This document shows positions 24,057-31,425 of a stretch of DNA of 64,000 nucleotides, piece by piece; the first letter of the stretch is position 1; the number at the start of each line of letters is the position of its first letter. The DNA comes from Microbacterium sp. BLY (GTDB lineage Bacteria; Actinomycetota; Actinomycetes; Actinomycetales; Microbacteriaceae): positions 1,116,001 to 1,180,000 of the forward strand of contig NZ_JAGKSR010000001.1 in the NCBI RefSeq assembly GCF_017939615.1, given 5' to 3'. A program made the translations under genes and the position numbers. Under the pieces are notes generated by a model that searched no databases, was not told the DNA's origin, and saw only the letters and a list, made by a program, of their open reading frames with translations.

Positions 24057-25655
24057 TCACGCCGGGTCAGGCACATCCTCACGGGGTGCGCCTGACCCGG
24101 CGTCGTCGCCTGCTGCGGCGGGCGGCGTTTCGGCCGCCGCCGTGATCCGGGCGGCCATGCCCGAGAAGATGAGCCCGTGGAACGGCAGCACGGCGAGCCA
24201 GTACAGGCGTCCGAGCAGCCCCCGGGGGAAGAACACGGCCCGCTGCTCGTAGCGGGCGCCCTCACCATCGGGCACGGCCCGCAGTTCGAGCCACGCCTCG
24301 CCGGGCACCTTCATCTCGGCGCGGAGCCGCAGCAGATGCCCGGTGTCGGTCTGCTCGACCGCCTCGACGCGCCAGAAGTCGATCGCATCCCCGACTCGCG
24401 CGGCCGTGCGGCTCCGGCGTCCGCGCCGCAGGCCCACGCCGCCGATCACGCGGTCCATGAGCCCCCGCACCGCCCAGAGCAGCGGTGACGAGTACCAGCC
24501 GTTCTCCCCGCCGATCCCGAGGATCACACGCCACAGCTCCGCGACCGACGCCCGGGTCGCGACCGAGCGCTGGTCCGTGAACACGGTGCGTCCGGCCCAG
24601 TCCGGGTCGCTCGGGAGCGGGTCGCTCGGGGCGCCCGTGACCTCGGCGTCCTGCCAGCTGGTCTCCACGGCGTCCGCGTCGACCCGGCCGAGTGCGAGCG
24701 CCACCGACCGGCGATACGGGGTGAGGCCGCCTTCCGGGCGCGGGATGAGCGCGTCGACCGCGTGATCCTTCATGATGCACTCGTTCTGCAGCGAGGCCAC
24801 CAGCGGGCGGGCGATGGAGCGCGGCACGGGCGTGACGAGGTTCACCCAGTGCGAGGCCAGCTCCGGCGTCAGGACGGGGAGCGCGGCGATGGCGCGCTGC
24901 CGGAGCCCCGCCTCCACGGCGTAGCCGTTCATCATCTGGCCGTAGCGCAGCACGTCGGGTCCGCCGATGTCGACGGCGCGATTGACGTCGGCGTCGACGC
25001 GCGCGGCGCCGAGCAGATAGTGCAGCACGTCGCGCACGGCGATGGGCTGGATGCGGTTGCGCACCCACTTCGGCGCGGGCATGTAGGGCAGCACGTCGGT
25101 CAGGTGCCGGATCATCTCGAACGAGGCGGAGCCCGAGCCGATGACGACACCCGCCTGCAGGACGAGGGTGGGCACGCCCGAGCGGAGGAAGATCTCGCCC
25201 ACGTGCACCCGCGAGCGCAGGTGCGGGGAGAGGCGCACGTCGTCGGGGTGCAGGCCGCCGAGGTAGACGATCCGCCGTACCCCGGCGCGGGCCGCGGCGG
25301 TGGCGACGGTGGTCGCGGCGCGTTCGTCGCTCTCCTCGAAGCCCTTCCCGGCCGACATGGAGTGGATGAGGTAGTAGACGACGTCGACGTCGTCCATCGC
25401 GGCCGCCACGGCCGCGTCGTCGTCCGCGGAACCCTCGACGATCTCGCACTCCTCGCCCCACCCGAACGAGGCCGCCCGGGCCGCGTCGCGGGCGAGCACC
25501 CGCACCCGGTAGCCGGCGCCGAGCAACCGCGGGGTCAGGCGCCCGCCGATGTAGCCGGTGGCGCCGAGCACGAGGGCGCGGGGTGCCGAGCCGTCGTCGC
25601 GGGGGACCGCCCGCAGGGCCTCTTCGCGACCGGTGGGCTGGGTGAGCTCGCTCAT
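24057..25655 (-). CDS. NAD(P)-binding SDR/epimerase with DUF2867 domain
   Basis: A 532-aa protein. N-terminal extended-SDR Rossmann domain ('ALVLGATGYIGGRLTPRLLGAGYRVRVLARD', GxxGxxG) with NmrA-like features to ~residue 330, then a DUF2867 region ('VAELWRVILGIGGENGWYSSPLLWAVRGLMDRVIGG', 'GDAIDFWRVEAVEQ', 'FPRGLLGRLYWLAVLPFHGLIFSGMA'). The reaction is unknown. The stop codon lies within the repeat hairpin shared with the convergent BCCT gene, so the last ~15 residues (GAPREDVPDPA) are repeat-encoded. Confidence 0.85.
   Translation of the reverse strand: MSELTQPTGREEALRAVPRDDGSAPRALVLGATGYIGGRLTPRLLGAGYRVRVLARDAARAASFGWGEECEIVEGSADDDAAVAAAMDDVDVVYYLIHSMSAGKGFEESDERAATTVATAAARAGVRRIVYLGGLHPDDVRLSPHLRSRVHVGEIFLRSGVPTLVLQAGVVIGSGSASFEMIRHLTDVLPYMPAPKWVRNRIQPIAVRDVLHYLLGAARVDADVNRAVDIGGPDVLRYGQMMNGYAVEAGLRQRAIAALPVLTPELASHWVNLVTPVPRSIARPLVASLQNECIMKDHAVDALIPRPEGGLTPYRRSVALALGRVDADAVETSWQDAEVTGAPSDPLPSDPDWAGRTVFTDQRSVATRASVAELWRVILGIGGENGWYSSPLLWAVRGLMDRVIGGVGLRRGRRSRTAARVGDAIDFWRVEAVEQTDTGHLLRLRAEMKVPGEAWLELRAVPDGEGARYEQRAVFFPRGLLGRLYWLAVLPFHGLIFSGMAARITAAAETPPAAAGDDAGSGAPREDVPDPA
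24060..24102. terminator. bidirectional terminator-like hairpin overlapping a stop region
   Basis: CGCCGGGTCAGG (24060-24071) pairs with CCTGACCCGGCG (24091-24102), 12 bp perfect. It belongs to the CAGGCG repeat family and lies between convergent genes, running into the 3' coding end of the minus-strand SDR. Confidence 0.5.
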
Positions 25656-25730
25656 GGTCCGAGCGTAGATGCCGGTGGGGCCGCCGGGAACGGGCTTGCG
25701 CCGCGCACCCCGGCGGGGGCAGGCGTCCGG

Positions 25731-26270
25731 CTAGGCCTGGACGAGCTCCGGTCCGTCGTGGTCGGCGTCGGCGTCCGCCGCCTCCTGGATCGCGGCGGTC
25801 ATGCCGACGAGGAATCGCATGACGACCGCGCGCTCCTCGTCGGTGAGGTCGTCCACGAGGGCGAGCATCCGGCGGTGCATCGCGCCGAGGGTCGCACGCA
25901 CCTCATCGTCGCTGCTCACGGTCGGCACGACGATGCCCGCGCGCCGGTCGGTCGGGTGCGGTTCGCGACGCGCGTGCCCGCCCTTCTCCAGCCGGTCGAT
26001 GAGCGTCGTCGTCGACGCGGTCGAGATGTCGAGCATGCGGGCGAGGTCGATCGGCCGCACGATGCGTCCGGCCTTCTGCTCGCGCAGCAGGAAGCGGAGC
26101 GCGACGAGGTCGGTCTCGTTCATCCCCATCGATGCGCGCGTGCGGGCGCGCATGGCCGTCTCGGCGCTGCGATAGCGCCGCAGCATGTTGAGCACGTCCA
26201 CCGTGGTGGCTCGTTCGCTGTCGGGGTACCAGTACCCGGAGGCGTGGAACTCGCCGGTGCTGTCGGTCAC
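25731..26270 (-). CDS. MarR-family transcriptional regulator
   Basis: A 179-aa winged-helix regulator: 'MNETDLVALRFLLREQKAGRIVRPIDLARMLDISTASTTTLIDRLEKGGHARREPHPTDRRAGIVVPT' is the classical MarR DNA-binding region with the DxR wing. A helical dimerisation segment precedes and follows. The GTG start overlaps the stop of the upstream 78-aa gene (GTGA), with AGGAGAGG ~5 nt before it, so the two form one coupled unit. Ligand and targets unknown. Confidence 0.88.
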   Translation of the reverse strand: MTDSTGEFHASGYWYPDSERATTVDVLNMLRRYRSAETAMRARTRASMGMNETDLVALRFLLREQKAGRIVRPIDLARMLDISTASTTTLIDRLEKGGHARREPHPTDRRAGIVVPTVSSDDEVRATLGAMHRRMLALVDDLTDEERAVVMRFLVGMTAAIQEAADADADHDGPELVQA

Positions 26271-26503
26271 GCGACCTCTCCTTCGTCGCTGGTACCGGCC
26301 TCCCGCTCGAGCATCTCCATCGCGCCGGTCTCGACCTCGGCCGGGACGATGCGCAGGAGCCCGCCGGTGATCGCGTCGGTCTCGGCGGTGATGATCTGCT
26401 CGATCCGGCGCCGCGGGACGGAGGGGAAGGTCTCCTCCAGGCGTGCGAGCAGATCGGCGTAGCGGATGTACGACGCCTCCTCGAGACTGAGTCGCTCGGG
26501 CAT
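26267..26503 (-). CDS. small helical protein (three-helix-bundle-like), coupled to MarR
   Basis: A 78-aa acidic protein with three predicted helices: 'LSLEEASYIRYADLLARLEETFPSV', 'RRRIEQIITAETDAITGG' and 'AEVETGAMEMLEREAG'. The layout resembles the actinobacterial three-helix-bundle dimerisation domain found in many small proteins, but identity is weak. Its overlap with the MarR gene suggests co-expression, perhaps as a partner of the regulator. Confidence 0.65.
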   Translation of the reverse strand: MPERLSLEEASYIRYADLLARLEETFPSVPRRRIEQIITAETDAITGGLLRIVPAEVETGAMEMLEREAGTSDEGEVA

Positions 26504-26634
26504 GGCATCCTTTCGGGGGGCAGGGGTTCCATCATCGCACCTCCGGAAGTCCCTGGTCTCCCCGCAATATCGCTAGTCCGTCTTATTGTCAGGCTGTCGA
26601 GGTACCATGGAGAGCGGGGAAGGAGGATCTCTGC

Positions 26635-27081
26635 ATGGGGAACACGAGCACCGACGTCACGACCTCTGCGCTGGCGCGCGATGTCGACGACTTCCGTCGT
26701 GCCGACGCGCAGTTGAACCGCCGACTGGCTGCCCGTCGCGAACCCAACGATACCGACCGCGCCGCGATGCACTTCATCAGCACGGCGCCGGTCGAGAAGC
26801 CCGTCACTCCGCGCGACCTCGCGACCTATCTCGGCATCAGCACCGCTGCGGTCACCAGCGTGGTGCGGCGGATGTCGGAGCGGGGGCAGATCGTCGTGGC
26901 CCCGCATCCCCTCGATGCGCGCTCCAAGGTGCTGCGCCCGTCCCTCCGCGATCTGCAGGGCCAGGGCGACGAGCTCGCCCGCCGCGTGGCGGCGCTCGAG
27001 GGCGAGTTCGACCCGGAGGAGGCGGCCGCGATCTCCCGTTTCCTGCGTCGTCTCACCGACGAGATCGCCGATCTCCCCTGA
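26635..27081 (+). CDS. MarR-family transcriptional regulator
   Basis: A 148-aa winged-helix protein with 'ATYLGISTAAVTSVVRRMSERGQIVVAPHPLDARSKVLRPS' as recognition helix and wing. ATG 26635 has AGGAGG 8 nt upstream. It is divergent from the MarR/three-helix pair (131-bp intergenic region with no clear palindrome) and upstream of the DUF7882-like gene, whose promoter carries a MarR-type palindrome. This regulator is the natural candidate to bind there. Confidence 0.87.
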   Translation: MGNTSTDVTTSALARDVDDFRRADAQLNRRLAARREPNDTDRAAMHFISTAPVEKPVTPRDLATYLGISTAAVTSVVRRMSERGQIVVAPHPLDARSKVLRPSLRDLQGQGDELARRVAALEGEFDPEEAAAISRFLRRLTDEIADLP

Positions 27082-27090
27082 TCGATTTGA

Positions 27091-27115
27091 TTTAACTAGT
27101 TAAACTAGTAAACTA
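27091..27115. promoter_or_regulatory. MarR-type operator
   Basis: TTTAACTAGTTAAA (27091-27104) is a perfect palindrome, followed by an overlapping ACTAGTAAACTA repeat to 27115. This AT-rich block starts 9 bp after a MarR gene and lies ~35-60 bp before the DUF7882-like gene, where TAAACT could be the -10 hexamer. Confidence 0.6.
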
Positions 27116-27149
27116 TCCTCGTCCAGTCTTTCTGCACGAGGAGAAGATC

Positions 27150-27476
27150 ATGGGAACCCTCGCCTACGCGAACCTCGCGACCCCCATCGAGATCGACGAC
27201 CTGGTGCTCGCGCATCTCCGCGCCGCCACCGTCACCAAGCTGCGCCGCAACGAGCCGTTCGCGCTCACCGTCCAGACCGGCGCCGACCGCACCGAGACGC
27301 TGTGGATCCACGCGTCCATCCCGATCCGCTTCGTCGTCGACTCCTCCATCACGCTGGACCGGCCGCTGCTGGCCCGGCTCATGCGCGCGGCAGGGTCGAC
27401 CGGAGGCCTCGACCTCACCGATCCCGAGCTCTCGTTCGAGACGGCACCGCGCGAACTGCACGCGATGACCGCCTGA
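27150..27476 (+). CDS. DUF7882-like small protein
   Basis: A 108-aa protein starting 'MGTLAYANLATPIEIDDLVLAHLRAATVTKLRRNEPFAL', the hallmark of a Microbacteriaceae family often mislabelled as ATP-dependent DNA ligase. No ligase motif (KxDG) is present. Later segments ('ETLWIHASIPIRFVVD', 'LDRPLLARLMRAAGSTGGLDL') match the family layout. Function unknown. GAGGAGAA precedes the ATG. Likely controlled through the MarR-type palindrome just upstream. Confidence 0.75.
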   Translation: MGTLAYANLATPIEIDDLVLAHLRAATVTKLRRNEPFALTVQTGADRTETLWIHASIPIRFVVDSSITLDRPLLARLMRAAGSTGGLDLTDPELSFETAPRELHAMTA

Positions 27477-27591
27477 TCACGGAGGGGCACAGACCCGCCG
27501 CACCGTCTCGGGATCCTCTTCCAGGGCTCTCGGATCCCCCGATGGTGACGGCTACGGCGTGAACGGAGCGGGGGCTCTCGATCGCCGACCG

Positions 27592-27641
27592 CGGCATCCG
27601 GCCGCCGGGATTCGGGTTCCCGGCAGCCGGATGCCGTTTCT
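27592..27641. terminator. strong hairpin terminator
   Basis: CGGCATCCGGC (27592-27602) pairs with GCCGGATGCCG (27626-27636), with an inner stem GCCGGGA/TCCCGGC, followed by TTTCTT on the plus strand. Lies between convergent genes, so it can serve the DUF7882-like gene and possibly the SDR gene. Confidence 0.7.
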
Positions 27642-27644
27642 TCG

Positions 27645-28397
27645 TCAGAGGGCGGTGTAGCCGCCGTCGACCAGGTGGTAGCTGCCGGTGATGAAGCTGG
27701 CGGCGTCGCTCGCGAGGAACACGACGAGGTTCGCCACCTCGTCGGCCTGGCCGAGGCGCCCGATCGGGTGCTTCGACACGAGGAAGTCCTTCGCCTCGTC
27801 GCCCATGTTCGCCAGGAGCGGGGTGTCGATGAAGCCGGGGCCGACCGAGTTCACGCGGACGCCCTGCGCGGAGTACTCGAGGGCGGCGGTCTTCGTCATG
27901 CCGACGACGCCGTGCTTGGCGGTGACGTAGGCGGGGGAGCCGGCGAAGCCGACGCTGCCGAGGATCGAGGCGATGTTCACGACCGAGCCGCCGCCGTTCG
28001 CGAGGATCGACGGGATCTGCGCCTTCATGTTGCGGAACACGGCGTTGAGGTTGATCGCGATCACCTTGTCCCAGGCGTCCTCCTCGTAGTCCGCGGTGGG
28101 GGCGGTGGCGCCGCCGATGCCCGCGTTGTTGACGCCGATGCGGAGCGGGGCGAGCGAGTTGGCGAGCTCGACCGAGGAGGCGATCCAGGCGGCGTCCGTC
28201 GCGTCGCCGACCGACGCCTCCGCGGTGCCGCCGGCGGCGCGGATCTCCTCGACGACCGCGTTCGCGTGCTCCGCGTTCAGGTCGTTCACGACCACGGCGG
28301 CGCCGTTCTGCGCCAGCAGCAGCGCGACCGCGCGGCCGATGCCGCTGCCTGCTCCCGTCACGATGGCCGAGCGATTCGAGACGTCGTACTGAGCCAC
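27645..28397 (-). CDS. SDR-family oxidoreductase (FabG-like)
   Basis: A 250-aa classical short-chain dehydrogenase: cofactor motif TGAGSGIG, 'NNAGIG', catalytic Ser in 'VVNIASILG', YxxxK in 'AYVTAKHG' and the C-terminal 'VVFLASDAASFITGSYHLVDGG'. The GTG at 28395-28397 has GGAAGGAG ~9 nt upstream; the longer frame before it runs through the promoter region. 'VNDLNAEHANAV' after strand 2 (Asp) suggests NAD(H). Substrate unknown. A TetR-type palindrome lies upstream. Confidence 0.88.
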   Translation of the reverse strand: MAQYDVSNRSAIVTGAGSGIGRAVALLLAQNGAAVVVNDLNAEHANAVVEEIRAAGGTAEASVGDATDAAWIASSVELANSLAPLRIGVNNAGIGGATAPTADYEEDAWDKVIAINLNAVFRNMKAQIPSILANGGGSVVNIASILGSVGFAGSPAYVTAKHGVVGMTKTAALEYSAQGVRVNSVGPGFIDTPLLANMGDEAKDFLVSKHPIGRLGQADEVANLVVFLASDAASFITGSYHLVDGGYTAL

Positions 28398-28443
28398 TTT
28401 TCGGGCTCCTTCCCGGGCGGGCACGGTGCCGGGAGATCTTCTC

Positions 28444-28456
28444 GGACGGTCCGTCC
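28444..28456. promoter_or_regulatory. TetR-type palindrome upstream of SDR gene
   Basis: GGACGGTCCGTCC is a perfect 6-1-6 palindrome 47 bp upstream of the SDR start. TetR-family operators often have this form, but no TetR gene is in the window. A second short palindrome ATTCATGTGAAT lies at 28491-28502. Confidence 0.3.
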
Positions 28457-28554
28457 TTGCCTCCAGCCTACGCCCGGAATACCGGTGTGGATTCATGTGA
28501 ATGGAAACGGCAGGTCGGTTGGCTACGCTGTGGGGACCGTCCGCGGGGAAACCC

Positions 28555-28598
28555 TTGACGCGATCCCGATGCAGGTCTAACGTACAACCAAATGGTTG
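28555..28598 (+). promoter_or_regulatory. promoter and ArsR-type operator, leaderless transcript predicted
   Basis: TTGACG (28555-28560) and TAACGT (28578-28583) are spaced by 17 bp. The transcript start would fall at ~28590-28592, on the ATG of the ArsR gene. CAACCAAATGGTTG (28585-28598), a perfect 6-2-6 inverted repeat, spans the start codon and is well placed for autorepression. Confidence 0.6.
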
Positions 28599-28999
28599 CA
28601 CAAACGGAGTTGAGCGAAGCGGAGGTCGACCGTGTGTTCCACGCACTGGCGACGTCGACCCGGCGCGACATCCTGCGCCGGACGATCGAGCGGGAGCAGT
28701 CCGTCTCGACCCTCGCCTCCGAGTACGAGATGTCGTTCGCGGCGGTCCAGAAGCACGTGGCCGTGCTGGAGGCGGCGAACCTCATCGTCAAGCGCGCCGA
28801 GGGACGCGAGCGGCTCGTCCGCGCGAACCCCGAGATGATCGCCCGCGCCAGGGCGCTCCTCGCCCGATACGAAGAGCTGTGGCGATCGCGCATCGCCCGG
28901 CTCGACGATCTCCTGGCCGAACCGTCCCCACCCGCGGGGAAGCGACCGGCCACCACCGACCCCACCAGCAGTCAACGCACCGAATCGCAAGGAGACTGA
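28592..28999 (+). CDS. ArsR-family winged-helix regulator
   Basis: A 135-aa metalloregulator-fold protein without obvious metal-binding Cys: 'ALATSTRRDILRRTIEREQSVSTLASEYEMSFAAVQKHVAVLEAANLIVKRAEGRERLVRANPE'. This subgroup is regularly paired with an SRPBCC (AHSA1) protein, as here, where the SRPBCC gene starts 1 bp after the stop region. No ribosome site precedes the ATG, consistent with a leaderless message, and a palindromic operator overlaps the start codon. Confidence 0.88.
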   Translation: MVAQTELSEAEVDRVFHALATSTRRDILRRTIEREQSVSTLASEYEMSFAAVQKHVAVLEAANLIVKRAEGRERLVRANPEMIARARALLARYEELWRSRIARLDDLLAEPSPPAGKRPATTDPTSSQRTESQGD

Positions 29000-29000
29000 C

Positions 29001-29978
29001 ATGCCTGTCACGGACATCATCACGGATGCCGAGAACCTCACCATGACCGTCGTCGCCGACCTGGCCGCGCCCGTCGAGCGCGTCTGGGCCGCCTACACCG
29101 ACCCGCAGCAGCTCGAGCGGTTCTGGGGTCCTCCCGGCTGGCCGGCCACCTTCACCCGGTGGGACCACACCGTCGGCGGCCGAGCCGTGTACACGATGAA
29201 CGGTCCCCGCGGGGAGAAGGCCTCCGGCACCTGGGAGTTCCTGGAGATCGACGCGCCGCGCAGCTTCACGGTGCTCGACTCGTTCGCCGATGAGGAGGGC
29301 ACGCCGGACGCCAACCTCCCCTCCATGCGCATGACCTTCACGTTCGAGCCAACGGCCGAGGGCACGCGCATGGTCAACACGAGCCACTTCACGTCTGCCG
29401 AAGCGCTCGAGCAGGTCGTCGCGATGGGTGCCGTCGAGGGCACCCGGATGGCCATGGCCCAGCTCGACGCCGTGCTGCAGGACCTCCGCGACTACGCCCA
29501 GGGCAAGGGCACCCGGGTGGAGCTGCTGGACGACACGCACGTGCGCATCACCCGGCTCGTCGAGGGTCCGCGCGAGCTGGTGTGGCGCGCCCACTTCGAG
29601 CCCGACCTCATCCGCCAGTGGATGCTCGGGCCGGACGGCTGGGAGATGACGGAGTGCGTCGTGGCGACCGAGGTCGGCCAGTCGTACCGGAACTCCTGGG
29701 CGCCCGTGGGTGACACGGAGGGCGAGCCGTTCGGCTTCGAGGGGGAGGCACTGCTGATCGACGCCCCGAAGCGTGCCGTCACCACCGAACGCATGCAGGG
29801 CATGCCGACCGAGACGCTCAACGACCTGAACCTCTACGAGGAGGACGGCGCGACCCTCGTCACGGTGCTCATCGAGTATCCGGACAAGGAGACGCGCGAC
29901 ATGATCCTCGCCACCGGCATGGCCGACGGCATGGAGGCCTCGTTCGCGCGGCTGGAGCGGCAGCTGCTGTCCGTCTGA
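29001..29978 (+). CDS. SRPBCC protein with two AHSA1-type domains
   Basis: A 325-aa protein with two tandem START/AHSA1-like domains, residues ~10-155 ('PVERVWAAYTDPQQLERFWGPPGWPATF') and ~165-320 ('GPRELVWRAHFEPDLIRQWMLGPDGWEM'). Each would form a hydrophobic cavity for a small ligand. AHSA1-like proteins next to ArsR genes are common and of unknown function; 'GWEM/TTERMQGMPTETLNDL' is typical. GGAG 6 nt before the ATG. Same operon as the ArsR regulator. Confidence 0.85.
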   Translation: MPVTDIITDAENLTMTVVADLAAPVERVWAAYTDPQQLERFWGPPGWPATFTRWDHTVGGRAVYTMNGPRGEKASGTWEFLEIDAPRSFTVLDSFADEEGTPDANLPSMRMTFTFEPTAEGTRMVNTSHFTSAEALEQVVAMGAVEGTRMAMAQLDAVLQDLRDYAQGKGTRVELLDDTHVRITRLVEGPRELVWRAHFEPDLIRQWMLGPDGWEMTECVVATEVGQSYRNSWAPVGDTEGEPFGFEGEALLIDAPKRAVTTERMQGMPTETLNDLNLYEEDGATLVTVLIEYPDKETRDMILATGMADGMEASFARLERQLLSV

Positions 29979-29993
29979 CACGCAGGCACTCGC

Positions 29994-30035
29994 GCCGGAA
30001 CAGGCGGTTCTCCAGGGGAGCGCCTGTTCCGGCGC
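29994..30035. terminator. terminator-like hairpin of the CAGGCG repeat family
   Basis: CGCCGGAACAGGCG (29994-30007) and CGCCTGTTCCGGCG (30022-30035) are perfectly complementary over 14 bp with a 14-nt loop, directly after the SRPBCC stop. No U-run. Related to the elements at 21986, 24060, 32237 and 50705. Confidence 0.55.
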
Positions 30036-30072
30036 TTCCGCCTGTGGGAAAGCGGGATAAAGTGGCGGCACG

Positions 30073-31425
30073 ATGAGGATCACGCGCCGTACCCTGCTCC
30101 TCGGCGCCGGAGCCGGTGCCGTCTCGGTGCTTCTCGCCTCCTGCGCCCCGGAGCCGGCCCCCACGCCGAGCCCCACCCGGACCCGCGAACCGGAGCCGCC
30201 GCCCGGTGTCCCCGCCCCGAGCGGAAGCATCCGCAGCACCTGGACCACCGATCCCTTCGCCCGGGGCGCCGCGAGCTTCACCCCCATGGGGGTGCTCGCC
30301 GCGACCCGCACGGCGCTCGCGCAGCCCGTCGACGACCGGCTCTTCTTCGCGGGCGAGGCGACCGACGATGAGGCGCCCGGCACGGTCCGCGGCGCCCTGC
30401 GCTCGGGCCGGCGTGCGGCACGGGAGCTCACCGTCGCCGCGGAGGACGGCGAACGGGTGGCCGTGATCGGTGCCGGCATCGCGGGAGCGACCGCATCCGC
30501 GCAGCTCGCACAGGACGGCCTGCAGGTGACGGTGTTCGAGGCGCGGGACCGGATCGGCGGCCGCATCCTCTCCCGCACGGACGACGACTGGCCGGTGCCG
30601 GTGCAGCTCGGTGCGTGGCTGTTCGGCACCGCGGACGCGGACCTGCTCGACATGATCGGCGAGGGCGACACGGACCTCGTCGACATCGAGGGGGAGCAGT
30701 GGCGTTCCGCCGACGGCGACGTGGACCCCGTCGACCCGGCGCCGGTGCAGGCCGCGGTGACGACCGCGCAGTCCGCCCCGCAGGACTCCTCCGTCGCCGA
30801 CGCGCTCGTCGCCGCGGGCCTCGACCCCGATGACCCCGCGACCGCTGCGCTGCTCGCGCTGCTGGCCGCACGCACGGGCGCCGATGCCACCGACCTCTCG
30901 AGCTGGTTCGCGCCGCCGCTTCCGGAAGCGGAGCTGCAGGGCGTCGGCGACGACCTGACCCCGTTCATCGAGCGCACCCTGGACGGTGTGGAGGTCGGAT
31001 TGAGCTCGCCCGTCACGCGTCTCGCCTGGGACGACAGCGGGGTGAGCGTCCGCCTCGGCACCGGGGAGGCCCTCTCCTTCGACCGGGTGCTGCTGACCGT
31101 GCCGCTCGGGGTGCTGCAGGAGCAGGGCATCGAGTTCGAGCCGCCGCTCCCGTTCGACAACCGGGGAGCCGTGTCCGCGCTGGGCATGGGGGCCATCGAG
31201 ACGGTGTGGCTGCGGTGGGACGAGCCGTTCTGGGACGGCGACGAGGCGATCTGGCACGCGGTCGGCGACGACATCGCGATCCCCACGTGGATCAACCTCC
31301 GCCCCGCGACCGGCGAGAACGTGCTCGTCGGGATCGTCGGGGGTGCGGCGGCGCGGGAGTTCGCCGAGCTCGGGGACGCCGAGGCCGTCGAGGCGGCGCT
31401 CGCGTCGCTGGCGCTCTACGCCTGA
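30073..31425 (+). CDS. secreted flavin amine oxidase with circularly permuted domain order
   Basis: A 450-aa protein. The N-terminus has a twin-arginine-like start (ITRRTLLL) and lipobox LASC (Cys24), then a Pro/Glu-rich linker to ~50. Residues 57-118 ('WTTDPFARGAASFTPMG', 'FFAGEATDDEAPGTVRGALRSGRRAARE') are what normally forms the C-terminal end of monoamine/polyamine oxidases. The FAD dinucleotide-binding start 'VAVIGAGIAGATASAQLAQDGLQVTVFEARDRIGGR' appears only at ~129-164. The chain ends at 'EAVEAALASLALYA', exactly where the usual C-terminal segment would begin. So the order is permuted, with no frameshift visible. It should oxidise an amine extracytoplasmically after Tat export with FAD bound. 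Overlaps the convergent Pr6Pr gene by 10 bp. Confidence 0.85.
   Translation: MRITRRTLLLGAGAGAVSVLLASCAPEPAPTPSPTRTREPEPPPGVPAPSGSIRSTWTTDPFARGAASFTPMGVLAATRTALAQPVDDRLFFAGEATDDEAPGTVRGALRSGRRAARELTVAAEDGERVAVIGAGIAGATASAQLAQDGLQVTVFEARDRIGGRILSRTDDDWPVPVQLGAWLFGTADADLLDMIGEGDTDLVDIEGEQWRSADGDVDPVDPAPVQAAVTTAQSAPQDSSVADALVAAGLDPDDPATAALLALLAARTGADATDLSSWFAPPLPEAELQGVGDDLTPFIERTLDGVEVGLSSPVTRLAWDDSGVSVRLGTGEALSFDRVLLTVPLGVLQEQGIEFEPPLPFDNRGAVSALGMGAIETVWLRWDEPFWDGDEAIWHAVGDDIAIPTWINLRPATGENVLVGIVGGAAAREFAELGDAEAVEAALASLALYA

Noticed and set aside
27150-27476. ATP-dependent DNA ligase
   Set aside because: Proteins with this start are often so labelled, but the ~108-aa product has no KxDG motif or nucleotidyltransferase domain.
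28788-31295. Large minus-strand frame opposite the SRPBCC and amine oxidase genes (835 codons)
   Set aside because: Low-complexity shadow across two well-supported plus-strand genes.
30073-31425. Amine oxidase order explained by two genes or a frameshift
   Set aside because: One uninterrupted frame with linker and signal peptide; no second start or stop between the segments. A misassembly cannot be fully excluded without reads.
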